Below, in pieces: positions 27,636 to 36,956 of a DNA stretch of 64,000 nucleotides (position 1 is the first letter of the stretch; each line of letters begins with the position of its first letter). The notes under the pieces were generated by a model. It was not told the DNA's origin and made no database searches. It worked only from the letters and a program-made list of their open reading frames with translations. The translations under genes were made by a program, and so were the position numbers. The DNA is from Rubripirellula reticaptiva (lineage in GTDB: Bacteria > Planctomycetota > Planctomycetia > Pirellulales > Pirellulaceae). The stretch spans positions 372,001 to 436,000 of the forward strand of contig NZ_SJPX01000005.1 in assembly GCF_007860175.1 (NCBI RefSeq). The letters are read 5' to 3'.

Positions 27636-28097
27636 CTAGTTAGCAGGAACCACCGATCCGCCGGACTGCCGCATCACTTCCCAGACACCGGCGTCATTGT
27701 GACCTTGAAAGAACTGCCGGCTTGGTGGTCCGTATTCATCGACCGAGGGCTCGCCGCTTGCGTCCAGCCATGCACCGCGTTGCAAGACTAGCGGCAGCAC
27801 GTCAGGATCGGCCTGGTACGCCGCTTCGGACAGCACAATCAATCGGTCGTCGCTGCCGGTGGCACCAAGTTCGACGGCATCATCAACGATCCCGTTGAAC
27901 CCGTCATCCACGAGCGCGATCCCTGGCAATCCGTCTGGGCCCGCATCCACACCAATGAGCGCACGTGCGTCATATGTCTTCGTCGCCACCGGCGCATCGA
28001 ATTGAATCTCAGCGGCCGGCTGAACCATCGATCCGGTTAGCGACCACAATCGATAACCCACCGCCAAGCCAAGCAAGCACCAAATCAACGAACGCAC
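27636..28097 (-). CDS. Membrane-anchored 153-residue protein at the end of the pseudopilin operon
   Basis: The N-terminus (SLIWCLLGLAVGYRLWSLTG) is a membrane anchor or signal. The rest carries an acidic Gly/Asp-rich stretch: GVDAGPDGLPGIALVDDGF, then ELGATGSDDRLIVLSE. The 832-residue gene just upstream holds a similar stretch (GGPDGEPGVSGYDDD, then EFGAAGSDDVLVG). The start codon is 6 bases past the stop of that gene, so the two are coupled. It is too short to be a standard pseudopilin and lacks a FTLxE motif. It may be a minor component of the secretion complex; no known family is evident. Confidence 0.75.
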   Translation of the reverse strand: MRSLIWCLLGLAVGYRLWSLTGSMVQPAAEIQFDAPVATKTYDARALIGVDAGPDGLPGIALVDDGFNGIVDDAVELGATGSDDRLIVLSEAAYQADPDVLPLVLQRGAWLDASGEPSVDEYGPPSRQFFQGHNDAGVWEVMRQSGGSVVPAN

Positions 28098-28103
28098 TCG
28101 AGA

Positions 28104-30602
28104 TTACTCCAATGCTTCTACAACGGTGAACTGAGCCATCTCTTCGCTTGACGGATCCATCACTCGAACCGTCACACTGATCGCTTCCAAAGGAGTTGGG
28201 AACGGCGGCGAAGTTTCGGGTTCGCTTGGCACCCAACGTCCGGTATCGACTTGAATCAGATTCTGAGGCGTTGGTGCAACCAATCGCGGCGTGGGAGCCG
28301 CACCTGCACTGGCTGGATTGTTCAACACCCAAGTTGTCCCCATCAAATTCGCACCACGAACCTGACCTGCCAATGTATGCGTTTGGTCAAACCCATCGGT
28401 TTCGTAACCGTCGGTCCAAGTATCATAGGCCGGCTGAAAGAAACAGATTGCTCCGTTGGTGGCCGAGTGAACCAGCTTACCGCTTCGTTTCAATGAATTC
28501 ATGCCTGCGGTGGTTGATGGTTGCTCTAGCGGCAACCCCGAAAACGCCGACTGCATGAACAAATTGAAGTTGGTCGCAACACGCGCGACCGGTGTGATTC
28601 CGGTAAGCGGTGGCGATGCAACTTCGCCGCTACCAACAGCGATCGATTCTGCGTAACGCTCTCTTAGCGTTGATCCGGCCAGCATCGGGTAAGCCAAATC
28701 GACAAACTCCCCACGCGATCCGAGCGTTACTTTCAAACCAGTAATCGGGGCGGTACCGGTGTAGTACGTCGACGACCGACGTGGATCGATGATCGGTTGC
28801 CCCATCACATCGTAGATCGCAAGGTCATTGACCCCGACCAGAACATCATCGCTGCCGGCGGCCCCGAATTCAATCTGAGCGATTGGCCCAGCGATCACAT
28901 CCGTTTCGTCCGACGAGCCGCTGGTATCGTCATCGTAGCCTGAAACACCCGGCTCACCGTCGGGTCCGCCCGTGATGAAAACCGGTGCGGTCGGATCGAA
29001 TCCACGAATGTCAAACGATAACACGTTCGATGTCAAAATGTCTTCGCCGGTGCGGTCCCATCGCGGGTCTGCCGTCGCCAAGTATTCACGTTCCCAGTGC
29101 TCGCCAAAACTGGTCCCCACAGGATTGGGATCGCCAAGTTCAAACATTGGCAACAACCAACCGTTGAACAGTCCCGTTCGCGAGTTCGGTGTGCCACCGG
29201 CGTTGAGTGTTTTGGGACTTGGTTGTCCCGTTGGGAACCATGCGGGTGCCGTTGCAACGGCTGGTACTGCACGAGGATCCGACGCACCCTGCCATGTCAG
29301 AATGGGATCATTCCACCCCAAGGCCAATAACGGCATCGATGTTGCGTCATCGCCGGTGCCAAAAGTGCCGCGGCCAAAATAGCGACCGGGGTAACGAACG
29401 TGCCCGAACCGATTGTGAGGCTGAACCAGATCAGCCATCGAATTGGCTGCGACAAAACCGGTCGGTTGGCCTGTTTCGGGGTCGATCACTCGTCGCAACG
29501 AGAGGTCATAGAAGTGATGCAGCGGTGCCATCCCAACCAACCAATTGCTGGTCAGCATGTCGCGGTTGTCCGTCGCGCTGGTCGTCACGGCGTAATTCGG
29601 GTACAGCGGCGATGTGCCGTTGTTGGTCACACCAATCGGATACAAACGTTCAAGCGGTGCGGGCACGGACATGGGGTTCGCAACCGCATTCCAAGGACGC
29701 AGCACGTTTGTCGTGAATGCATTTCCGCCACCATTGGTGACAGAACGAACGGCATTCAGGTCCGGGCGAATCAACAGCGTGCGTTGGTGCAGCACGATGC
29801 GATCGGGAATGAAGTCGTTGTTCTTGTCGCGATACAACGGCATTCCACCGTTGGCATGAGTCGCGACCTGCAACAAGTTGGTCGCCGAATCGACTTCCCA
29901 GACTGGCGATGCCCACATGATGACTTCGGCGAACTTGGAACGGATCACTCGCGGCTCCATCGCTGCGGCGCCCGTCAGCCCATCTTCGACCAAGTACGCT
30001 GGCACTTTTCCGGTGAACCACTGGTCGCCGGACGCTTCGGTCGTGAACGCGATGTAATCGTCGAAATCCCCAAGCCTTCCGTGTTGGCGATAAGTCGCAC
30101 TCGCATTCGAATTGTTGTACTGGGGATCACGCGTTGCCGTTCCGGCTGGACCGTCGGCTGGCGTAAATTCATTGACAACGACGCCCGAGCTTAGCTTTCG
30201 TTCGGGGCGAGCACCGAACAGAGCCATCGATTGCTCGGTCAGTGGGCCTTCGTAGTACATGAAGTAACCACTGCCCGCCGTCGACGAAAGCGGCGGGTTG
30301 ATTTCCGCGGTCCGTGACCGAAGGTCGGTACGGATGCGAAAACTAACCGAACGCAGTTTGCTGCTGAGCGACACCTGGCTGCGTCCAACTTGGATCGACT
30401 TGCCAATCACGCCGAACGACTTTGCCATCGCTGCCATCAACAGCAACGTGATCGTCATCGCAATCAACAACTCAACCAACGTGAACGCTAGCGGAACTAG
30501 AACACCAATTCGGCCCCCACGCGACAATGTCAACTTTGACAGCGTCTTCGTTGACAGTGCCGTGGGTGATTTCAATTTTTGAATCATCATTTTATTCATC
30601 AC
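28104..30602 (-). CDS. Giant GspJ-like pseudopilin, 832 residues
   Basis: A class-III prepilin signal is present near residue 39: PLA cut before FTLVELLIAMTITLLLMAAM, with Glu at +5. The segment after it (SFRIRTDLRSR) is like GspJ and similar minor pseudopilins. GspJ is usually ~200 residues; this protein is about four times longer, the extra length being a large Gly/Asp/Thr-rich external part. It includes the acidic motif GGPDGEPGVSGYDDDTSGSS. It starts 3 bases after the stop of the 2,116-residue gene and ends 6 bases before the next start. Assignment to GspJ rests on N-terminal form and operon position, not full-length alignment. Confidence 0.85.
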   Translation of the reverse strand: MMNKMMIQKLKSPTALSTKTLSKLTLSRGGRIGVLVPLAFTLVELLIAMTITLLLMAAMAKSFGVIGKSIQVGRSQVSLSSKLRSVSFRIRTDLRSRTAEINPPLSSTAGSGYFMYYEGPLTEQSMALFGARPERKLSSGVVVNEFTPADGPAGTATRDPQYNNSNASATYRQHGRLGDFDDYIAFTTEASGDQWFTGKVPAYLVEDGLTGAAAMEPRVIRSKFAEVIMWASPVWEVDSATNLLQVATHANGGMPLYRDKNNDFIPDRIVLHQRTLLIRPDLNAVRSVTNGGGNAFTTNVLRPWNAVANPMSVPAPLERLYPIGVTNNGTSPLYPNYAVTTSATDNRDMLTSNWLVGMAPLHHFYDLSLRRVIDPETGQPTGFVAANSMADLVQPHNRFGHVRYPGRYFGRGTFGTGDDATSMPLLALGWNDPILTWQGASDPRAVPAVATAPAWFPTGQPSPKTLNAGGTPNSRTGLFNGWLLPMFELGDPNPVGTSFGEHWEREYLATADPRWDRTGEDILTSNVLSFDIRGFDPTAPVFITGGPDGEPGVSGYDDDTSGSSDETDVIAGPIAQIEFGAAGSDDVLVGVNDLAIYDVMGQPIIDPRRSSTYYTGTAPITGLKVTLGSRGEFVDLAYPMLAGSTLRERYAESIAVGSGEVASPPLTGITPVARVATNFNLFMQSAFSGLPLEQPSTTAGMNSLKRSGKLVHSATNGAICFFQPAYDTWTDGYETDGFDQTHTLAGQVRGANLMGTTWVLNNPASAGAAPTPRLVAPTPQNLIQVDTGRWVPSEPETSPPFPTPLEAISVTVRVMDPSSEEMAQFTVVEALE

Positions 30603-30605
30603 GGC

Positions 30606-33600
30606 TTAGTTCAACATTCGAGAGAGCAAAACAGTTTCCATCGCGTTGTTCAATTGTCCCGGTTCGTACATGACCGGGACGCTGCGATCGATGATGTGAA
30701 ACGATTGGAAGCGACGTGATTGGCCCAGATCGCTGCCAAGTTCTTGGCCGACATGCAGATTGCCATCCACCTTGAACAAGCCGACCGTGATCCAGACTCC
30801 GAACACGTTGGATTGATCAGCCGCCAAATTGTTCAACCGCGTGATCGCAATGTCATTGTGCAACGCACTGCGCTGACGCATTTCACCGTTCAGGGATCCA
30901 CCAAGCGGCTTGTGGAACAACGGGGAATCACCGCCGAGCGCGTCGGTCGCCGTTACGCCCGGTCGCATGATCGTGCGGTCCAGCGGACGAACACGATCAG
31001 TCACAAGCGGTGCCAAGTCCGATGCATTGGAAGGCCGGAACGCACCGCCAAATTGGCTTGGCCGAGTACGATCAAACTGTGTGATCGTGCCGCCCGCTTG
31101 CATCACCGGTTCGCTGGCGCCGCCGGTCAACAAATAACCACGGCGACTTTGTGAAAACTCAGCCGCGAACGCACCAAACGCAGGGTCGCTGGTGTCCGAG
31201 ATTCCTTCCATCAAGGCGCGGTACACACGCGGCCCTTTGATCGTGTTCAGGTTGATCCGACCTTGTCGGTACTGCGGCTGCAAAATATTGAATGGCGCCC
31301 GAAGCGATTCGATTGTCATTTGGTTCAGCCAGAAAGCGTTCGTCGTAGCACCCGCGTTTGTCCAACTGTAAGGATTACCAGTCACCGTGGTGCCCAATCC
31401 TGAATAGTTGATCGAACCACCGAAAGTGGACTGAGCAGGCGTCGAAACGGTGCTGTTATTTTCGATGTTCCGATTCGTCGACACAAAATCATTCTCGAAG
31501 TCGAACGGTGCAGGAACCTCGATATAGTTCAAGATCCGATGCAGGTTCGGCGAGTTCACGAAACTAGCCTGATCCGTGCTGCTGTAGTTCCACAAGTGTG
31601 GGAACACCCGGTTGTAATCCAGACGATCGCCAACCGCGTGCGGCGGTGCCTGCGATGCAAACACATTCCCAGCGGTAAAACCGGTATCGGCGGTTGCCGT
31701 TCCAAAGGACGCGCCGAATCGAGCAGCCGAAGTGGTCGGCACCCACATCAATTCACCAGGCGAAACATACGAACGGTTCAACCACGTCGCAGACGAGAAG
31801 TACTTGTTGACCGGCATCCCCGCATAACGTGTGTCCGTTGTACCGGTTGTGCGCCAACGGTCCCCGTATGAAGCATTGGCGAAGCCAAGCGTTGACGAGT
31901 GAGCCGTACGGCCAGGGTTACTGTCCGGTTTCGTTGCGCCGGGTGGTGCCGTATCGGGGTTCACCGTCGTCTGCAAATTAAGCGTGAACGGGAAGTACGG
32001 CGCGTGTCCACCAAGCGTCGGCGCCCCGGTCGTTTCCGGCGCGGTTGTCGGTGGCGGGAACGTGTTGACGCTGTGCGACAAATTCTCGGACGCCGATGCA
32101 GCCACGCCTTGGAAGATCGTGTTGCCGGTCTTGTAACGAGTCGCAAAACGTTCGTTCGGGATCGAGCCGAACGGATCCGGGTTGCCCTTGTCAGTCCACT
32201 CGGTCACAGCCGGTGGGCCAGCATCGGTTTCCTGAGTATTACCATCGCTGCCGTTGAACACCGTCAAGTCGATCGTGATGTAATCGACACTGATGTACGG
32301 ATTCAGGATTTCGTCATGCGGCTGAGTTGGATCGGCTAGCCGTTGCAAGTAAGCCGTTTTGAAACGTTCTCGCGTTCCCGTTCGTTCGGCGTCGGGGCCG
32401 TAGACACGAAACAACTCGGCATAGGCCGCTTGATCGAACGGGACGTCCGGCAGATTCCCGGTCGCCGCAACGAAGTCATGATAGGAGTCGAACGGGAAAT
32501 CCGCCTTCAACCGAGTTGTTGGCGACGGATAGTACCGATTCACACCCACCGGTGCTGGATACGGAAGCGGTTCCGAAACATTGATGCCAATGCCGGGCGT
32601 CGTGCCAACCACGGGCGGACCCGTGAAGCCAGTCGGAACATTTGCCGCCGCGATGATGCCGACGGTGTTACGAATCGTGCTGTTGGCACCACCGGCGACC
32701 GTTGGTGTCGCGTTCGAATTTGTAAACAAACGGTGCTCGAAAGCCGTCGATCCCAACAAGAACCGTTGCGGCGATTCGTAATCGACATAGTTCACCACGG
32801 GTTCGTGGGTCGTTGGGTTGTGCGTTGGCGTGCCCGCATTGCTCTGCAGCGATCCCACATGCGTTATTGCACGAGGGCCGATGACTGCGTACTGGCCACC
32901 ACGAAGGTGAACTTCGGTCAGATTGTCGGTATCAGTGACCTGGTAGGGATAATCTGCCGCTGCAAATCGGTTGTAGAAGATTTTTTCGACGCTGTTGGAG
33001 TCGACAGGAGCAAAGTCAATGAAACCATCGTCAGCGGTGAAGTCGCCATAGGCCTGGCCAGCGATCGTGGTCCCGTTCGTCGTCGCATCTCGTTGCAGAC
33101 CGTTATCGGGATTAACATTGGTGAACCAAATCACACGGTCAACTTGCTGAGGCGGCGGAATCTCTGCCCCAAAGAAGTCAGGTCGGTCCAACTGTAAGGT
33201 CGCAGCCTGACGGTTCATGGCGATCGCAAACGGATCAACATTGCTGCCGACCGGTTGCAGCATTTCGTCACCCGACTGGCGCGGATCTCCTCGCACCGCA
33301 TCGTCGTGCGCCGGCGAGATCGCAACTCGCCAAACCGGGTTACGGTCGGGCGCGGTGCGAGCCAAATCCAGCATGTATTCGTACTGAGGCGACCCAACGG
33401 TTGCGCTGGTGTCGACCTGCGAATACAGTTCCGTCGGCACAGCCCATGCTTGCGACGTGCTATCGGTATCGGTAGCTGGATTTCGCAAATAGTCCGGCGA
33501 GCGAGTTGACCGAACCTCCAAGAACAACGATCCCTGCGGCAAACGCCACTGGTCGGTGTCATCGTCGAGGAATGTGCCGCCGCTGAAACGAGGTTCCGAC

Positions 33601-36600
33601 GCTGCGTCCAAATTCGTATCGCGAACACGTCGATCGTGCATCGCCAGCGACTCTTCCAAAGCGAGTTCGGGATACTCCATTCCCCAAACGGTTCGATAGG
33701 TCAATGGCGTCGCGCTGATGTCCCAACCGTCGAACGGATACACATCGTAATCGAATCGCGACATGATTGAATCGGGGTCGCGGAAATCGGCCACGTTGAT
33801 TGCCCACTGAGCCAAAGTCCAAGCTCGATACTCTTCCTCGGCCGTGTTGGCGGTCCCGTACGCCGATCCCGGCAACGTGTCGCGACGGAAAGTTGGCGTC
33901 ACGATCGTTGGCGGCACACCAAGCGAGAAATCAAATGCGTCCGTACCGTTCAGGTCACGCACCAACGTCATCGCCATCACATACAAGTGACGTGCGAACC
34001 AACCCTGCGGCGTAGGTTCCGGATAGACGCCACCGGCACTGACCGGCCCCGGTTCGCCCGGCGTCAAATCGCTGAACGGAGTCGTGTAGAAAGTGTCCGA
34101 GGTCGTTCCGGTGAAGTCACGATAGAAGTAGAGGTTCTGAACGGCATTGCGAAGTTCTTCGGGATCATCGACGACGCCGTCGCCGTCATCGTCGATGCCA
34201 TTACCGAATGGACGATTCAAGTTCAATTTGCCACCGCTCAAAACTTCGCGAGGCAACAACTGCATCAACAAAGCGTTGCGTTGTGAGGTGTCGAAACGAT
34301 TGGTCCCCGAGTTAGGCGGCAAGCTGCGAACGGCATCGTCAAAGATCGACGCCGGGGTGTCGGACGAGTTCGCCAAATTAGTGCCGCGGTACTCTTGCGG
34401 CAACATCCCGGTATTGACCGACGCGCTGCTGCTGATCGTCGTGACTGAGTTTGCGAACTCTTGTCGATCCGCGATCGTGGTCAAGTGATTTTGGGCAAGC
34501 TCGACCAATGCACTGTCGAGCGCATCACGGTCAAAATCGTTAAACCGCAACATCGCTTCCATATCGGGAAGCGTGAACGCGCTATCAGGCAATTCGCCAG
34601 GCGTCGTAATCATTTCATACGGATCGTCGTTCGCATCACCCGCCTGGGCACCTGCAGACAAAGTTGGTGTCTGAACGGTCACGGACGAATTGGCGACCAT
34701 CAGGCCACCATCAATGCCAAGCGCCATCGACGACCGACCAAACTTATCCACGGGCAAACCATAGGCGTTCGCCGTGCTGTGGACGTTGGGCAAGTATGGT
34801 TGTCGCAGCACACCCATCAGGTCGTTGCCGCTTTGCGTGATCGGATCAATCAAGTGACCAGAGGCGACATATTCGACGCCGGAAAACGTTCGGCTGACCA
34901 AACGTCGTCGCAACAGATCGAGAGCTCCGTTGGGCGAAGTACCGAACAACGGATTCAAACTGATTTCAGCCGGACCGTAACCGAACCCAGCAGGCAAGTC
35001 GGTGTGCGTGACCGTCGGCCCGGTTGGGATACCAGTTCGGTACAGCACGCCGCTAGCGGATTTCTGAACCGCGTTTCGAGCCTGGACCAAGTTCCCGGCC
35101 AGGTTCACATCGACTCGGCCACCAAGATCTTCGATCAGGTACGCGACCATCGGTTTGACCAACGATCCATCTTCGGATTCGGTCAACGGCAAACCCGCGT
35201 CCGTCCAAACACTGTCCGGAATCCCGTCGCCGTTGTTGTCGACGTCCCAGTCCGGATACCCATCACCGTTGCTGTCGCCACCGCAAAGAGACCGCACCAA
35301 ACGTCGAATGTTGGCGGCCAAGATTACAGGATCGGTCTCCGAAAAATCCAGCCAGCCATCGACTGGCGACGGACGTCCGAGGTCTGAGTTGTTGCTGCCA
35401 GTGAAGTCGCTGTAATCCAATTGCAAGACACCCGCACCACGGTTGCTCAGTGCGGCCGGCATCGCAGTGATGTCGTTTTTGATCGGCAAGGGCCGCGTCG
35501 TCGAGCGCTGCACGGCACGCAGAATCTGCTGAAGCCGCAACACCGTCATCGAGTCTAACGTGCCGGACTGTTGGTTGATCAACCAGTGCAACAAGTCAGG
35601 ACGGACAAACGAAGGTGCCGATGCACCGAAAGCTTCGTTGGTCGGGAAATAACTAAGCCACAGATTTTGCTCGTCCGGCGCATCGTACGGTTCGTCCGCA
35701 TCACCGCCAGGCAAGTCTTGCAAGTAACCCTGTTCGGCGGTTGCCGATGACGCCGACGCTTCCCGGCGATATACCGCAAAGTGCCCCTGCAGTGCTGCGG
35801 GCACGTCGGTACCGGTCGCCGAGCCGGCGTACGCTGTCCCACCGATCGGACTTGGTGCGGCCGCCGGCAGAGGGCTATGGTTCGTGTTGATGACCTCGTT
35901 CAAGTTCTGGTTCGCATCACCGACGACAGTCAGTGATGTCCGCCCAACGTCGAAACCTAGACCAGGTCCGTTCAGGATCGCACCGTTGAGATAGAAATCT
36001 GAAAGTGGTGTCGCAGCCGTTACCAATTCCGGTGGTTGGTTGTAAAACAATCGCGAGATGTATTGGTGATCGACGTCACTGGTTGGCAACAATGCCTTTT
36101 CAAGCCAACGTGCCAACGTGTTTGTTTCCCCGAGACTGTCAATCGTGATCGCGCGGTGAAGGTGCGGACGCATGTCCAACACCAATTGTCCGCTCAAGAT
36201 TTGGCGACCGTTCGTCACCGTCGTCGACACATGGTTGCCGAACGACCGAAGAACCTTCATCGACAATCCTTCGAGCGGCCCTTCGCGGAACGTCAAAACA
36301 CGTCCAGCTAGCTCGTCGTCCATTTCGAAAAGAGGGGTCGAGGCCGATGGGTAGTTTCGTTCGGCAAGCGACGTGTGATCGACGCGGCGATTCGGATACG
36401 TCGCCGTACGGAACAACTCTGTTGGGATTCGGACAAAATCATTCATCAACACATTCGGCGCGACCAAAGGGTCGGCGACCACAAAACTGGCCTGCGGCGT
36501 CATCTCGCCCAGAATCGCATCACGCATTCCGTACAAGTCACCAAGGATATCGTGACCCCAGACCGACGAATCGGGAGAATCCGAGCCGACCAGAATCTCT

Positions 36601-36956
36601 TCCAGTGCATCGCCCAGCAACTGCTCGCCGTCAAAATTCCGCGACTCGCTGCGACTGATGTTGTAGGCCGTAGAACGCTGCCGCGTCGTGAACACCAAGT
36701 ACGAAACCGCCATCACGCTGAACAGCGTCAGCATGCCAAGCACGACCAGCAGAACAATTCCGCTGCGAGATTGTTGACGGCCAGAATGGTGACCGCGCAA
36801 TGATTGGCGGCAAACTGGTTGGCTGCGAAACGGATCGCGGCGCACTGAGTTTCGTCGCAGCGTTGAATCGATTCGGCACATTGAATTTTCTCCCGCAGAG
36901 GGTTGCGAGCATTCGGAAGAGAGAAGAGAAGAGTCGCTGGGGTGAGTTAATATCAT
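30606..36956 (-). CDS. Giant GspK/PilX-like protein, 2,116 residues
   Basis: The N-terminus has a long basic leader followed by SRSG cut before IVLLVVLGMLTLFSVMAVSY, lacking Glu at +5, as is typical of GspK. Three segments resemble the GspK core motif: GGRVDVNLAG (about residue 615), GGKLNLNRPFG (about 908) and GRINLNTIKG (about 1900). Two acidic calcium-type loops are present (DSNGDGYPDWDVDNNGDG near 565 and GIDDDGDGVVDD near 915). GspK usually has ~310 residues and caps the pseudopilus tip; this one is nearly seven times longer. ATG at 36956 overlaps the upstream stop codon (ATGA). It is the largest gene in the window. The frame is unbroken over 6.3 kb. Confidence 0.88.
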   Translation of the reverse strand: MILTHPSDSSLLSSECSQPSAGENSMCRIDSTLRRNSVRRDPFRSQPVCRQSLRGHHSGRQQSRSGIVLLVVLGMLTLFSVMAVSYLVFTTRQRSTAYNISRSESRNFDGEQLLGDALEEILVGSDSPDSSVWGHDILGDLYGMRDAILGEMTPQASFVVADPLVAPNVLMNDFVRIPTELFRTATYPNRRVDHTSLAERNYPSASTPLFEMDDELAGRVLTFREGPLEGLSMKVLRSFGNHVSTTVTNGRQILSGQLVLDMRPHLHRAITIDSLGETNTLARWLEKALLPTSDVDHQYISRLFYNQPPELVTAATPLSDFYLNGAILNGPGLGFDVGRTSLTVVGDANQNLNEVINTNHSPLPAAAPSPIGGTAYAGSATGTDVPAALQGHFAVYRREASASSATAEQGYLQDLPGGDADEPYDAPDEQNLWLSYFPTNEAFGASAPSFVRPDLLHWLINQQSGTLDSMTVLRLQQILRAVQRSTTRPLPIKNDITAMPAALSNRGAGVLQLDYSDFTGSNNSDLGRPSPVDGWLDFSETDPVILAANIRRLVRSLCGGDSNGDGYPDWDVDNNGDGIPDSVWTDAGLPLTESEDGSLVKPMVAYLIEDLGGRVDVNLAGNLVQARNAVQKSASGVLYRTGIPTGPTVTHTDLPAGFGYGPAEISLNPLFGTSPNGALDLLRRRLVSRTFSGVEYVASGHLIDPITQSGNDLMGVLRQPYLPNVHSTANAYGLPVDKFGRSSMALGIDGGLMVANSSVTVQTPTLSAGAQAGDANDDPYEMITTPGELPDSAFTLPDMEAMLRFNDFDRDALDSALVELAQNHLTTIADRQEFANSVTTISSSASVNTGMLPQEYRGTNLANSSDTPASIFDDAVRSLPPNSGTNRFDTSQRNALLMQLLPREVLSGGKLNLNRPFGNGIDDDGDGVVDDPEELRNAVQNLYFYRDFTGTTSDTFYTTPFSDLTPGEPGPVSAGGVYPEPTPQGWFARHLYVMAMTLVRDLNGTDAFDFSLGVPPTIVTPTFRRDTLPGSAYGTANTAEEEYRAWTLAQWAINVADFRDPDSIMSRFDYDVYPFDGWDISATPLTYRTVWGMEYPELALEESLAMHDRRVRDTNLDAASEPRFSGGTFLDDDTDQWRLPQGSLFLEVRSTRSPDYLRNPATDTDSTSQAWAVPTELYSQVDTSATVGSPQYEYMLDLARTAPDRNPVWRVAISPAHDDAVRGDPRQSGDEMLQPVGSNVDPFAIAMNRQAATLQLDRPDFFGAEIPPPQQVDRVIWFTNVNPDNGLQRDATTNGTTIAGQAYGDFTADDGFIDFAPVDSNSVEKIFYNRFAAADYPYQVTDTDNLTEVHLRGGQYAVIGPRAITHVGSLQSNAGTPTHNPTTHEPVVNYVDYESPQRFLLGSTAFEHRLFTNSNATPTVAGGANSTIRNTVGIIAAANVPTGFTGPPVVGTTPGIGINVSEPLPYPAPVGVNRYYPSPTTRLKADFPFDSYHDFVAATGNLPDVPFDQAAYAELFRVYGPDAERTGTRERFKTAYLQRLADPTQPHDEILNPYISVDYITIDLTVFNGSDGNTQETDAGPPAVTEWTDKGNPDPFGSIPNERFATRYKTGNTIFQGVAASASENLSHSVNTFPPPTTAPETTGAPTLGGHAPYFPFTLNLQTTVNPDTAPPGATKPDSNPGRTAHSSTLGFANASYGDRWRTTGTTDTRYAGMPVNKYFSSATWLNRSYVSPGELMWVPTTSAARFGASFGTATADTGFTAGNVFASQAPPHAVGDRLDYNRVFPHLWNYSSTDQASFVNSPNLHRILNYIEVPAPFDFENDFVSTNRNIENNSTVSTPAQSTFGGSINYSGLGTTVTGNPYSWTNAGATTNAFWLNQMTIESLRAPFNILQPQYRQGRINLNTIKGPRVYRALMEGISDTSDPAFGAFAAEFSQSRRGYLLTGGASEPVMQAGGTITQFDRTRPSQFGGAFRPSNASDLAPLVTDRVRPLDRTIMRPGVTATDALGGDSPLFHKPLGGSLNGEMRQRSALHNDIAITRLNNLAADQSNVFGVWITVGLFKVDGNLHVGQELGSDLGQSRRFQSFHIIDRSVPVMYEPGQLNNAMETVLLSRMLN

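Noticed and set aside
34461-35387. 308-residue plus-strand frame inside the giant GspK-like gene
   Set aside because: Antisense shadow with Arg/Gln/His-rich composition inside an unbroken 6.3-kb frame.
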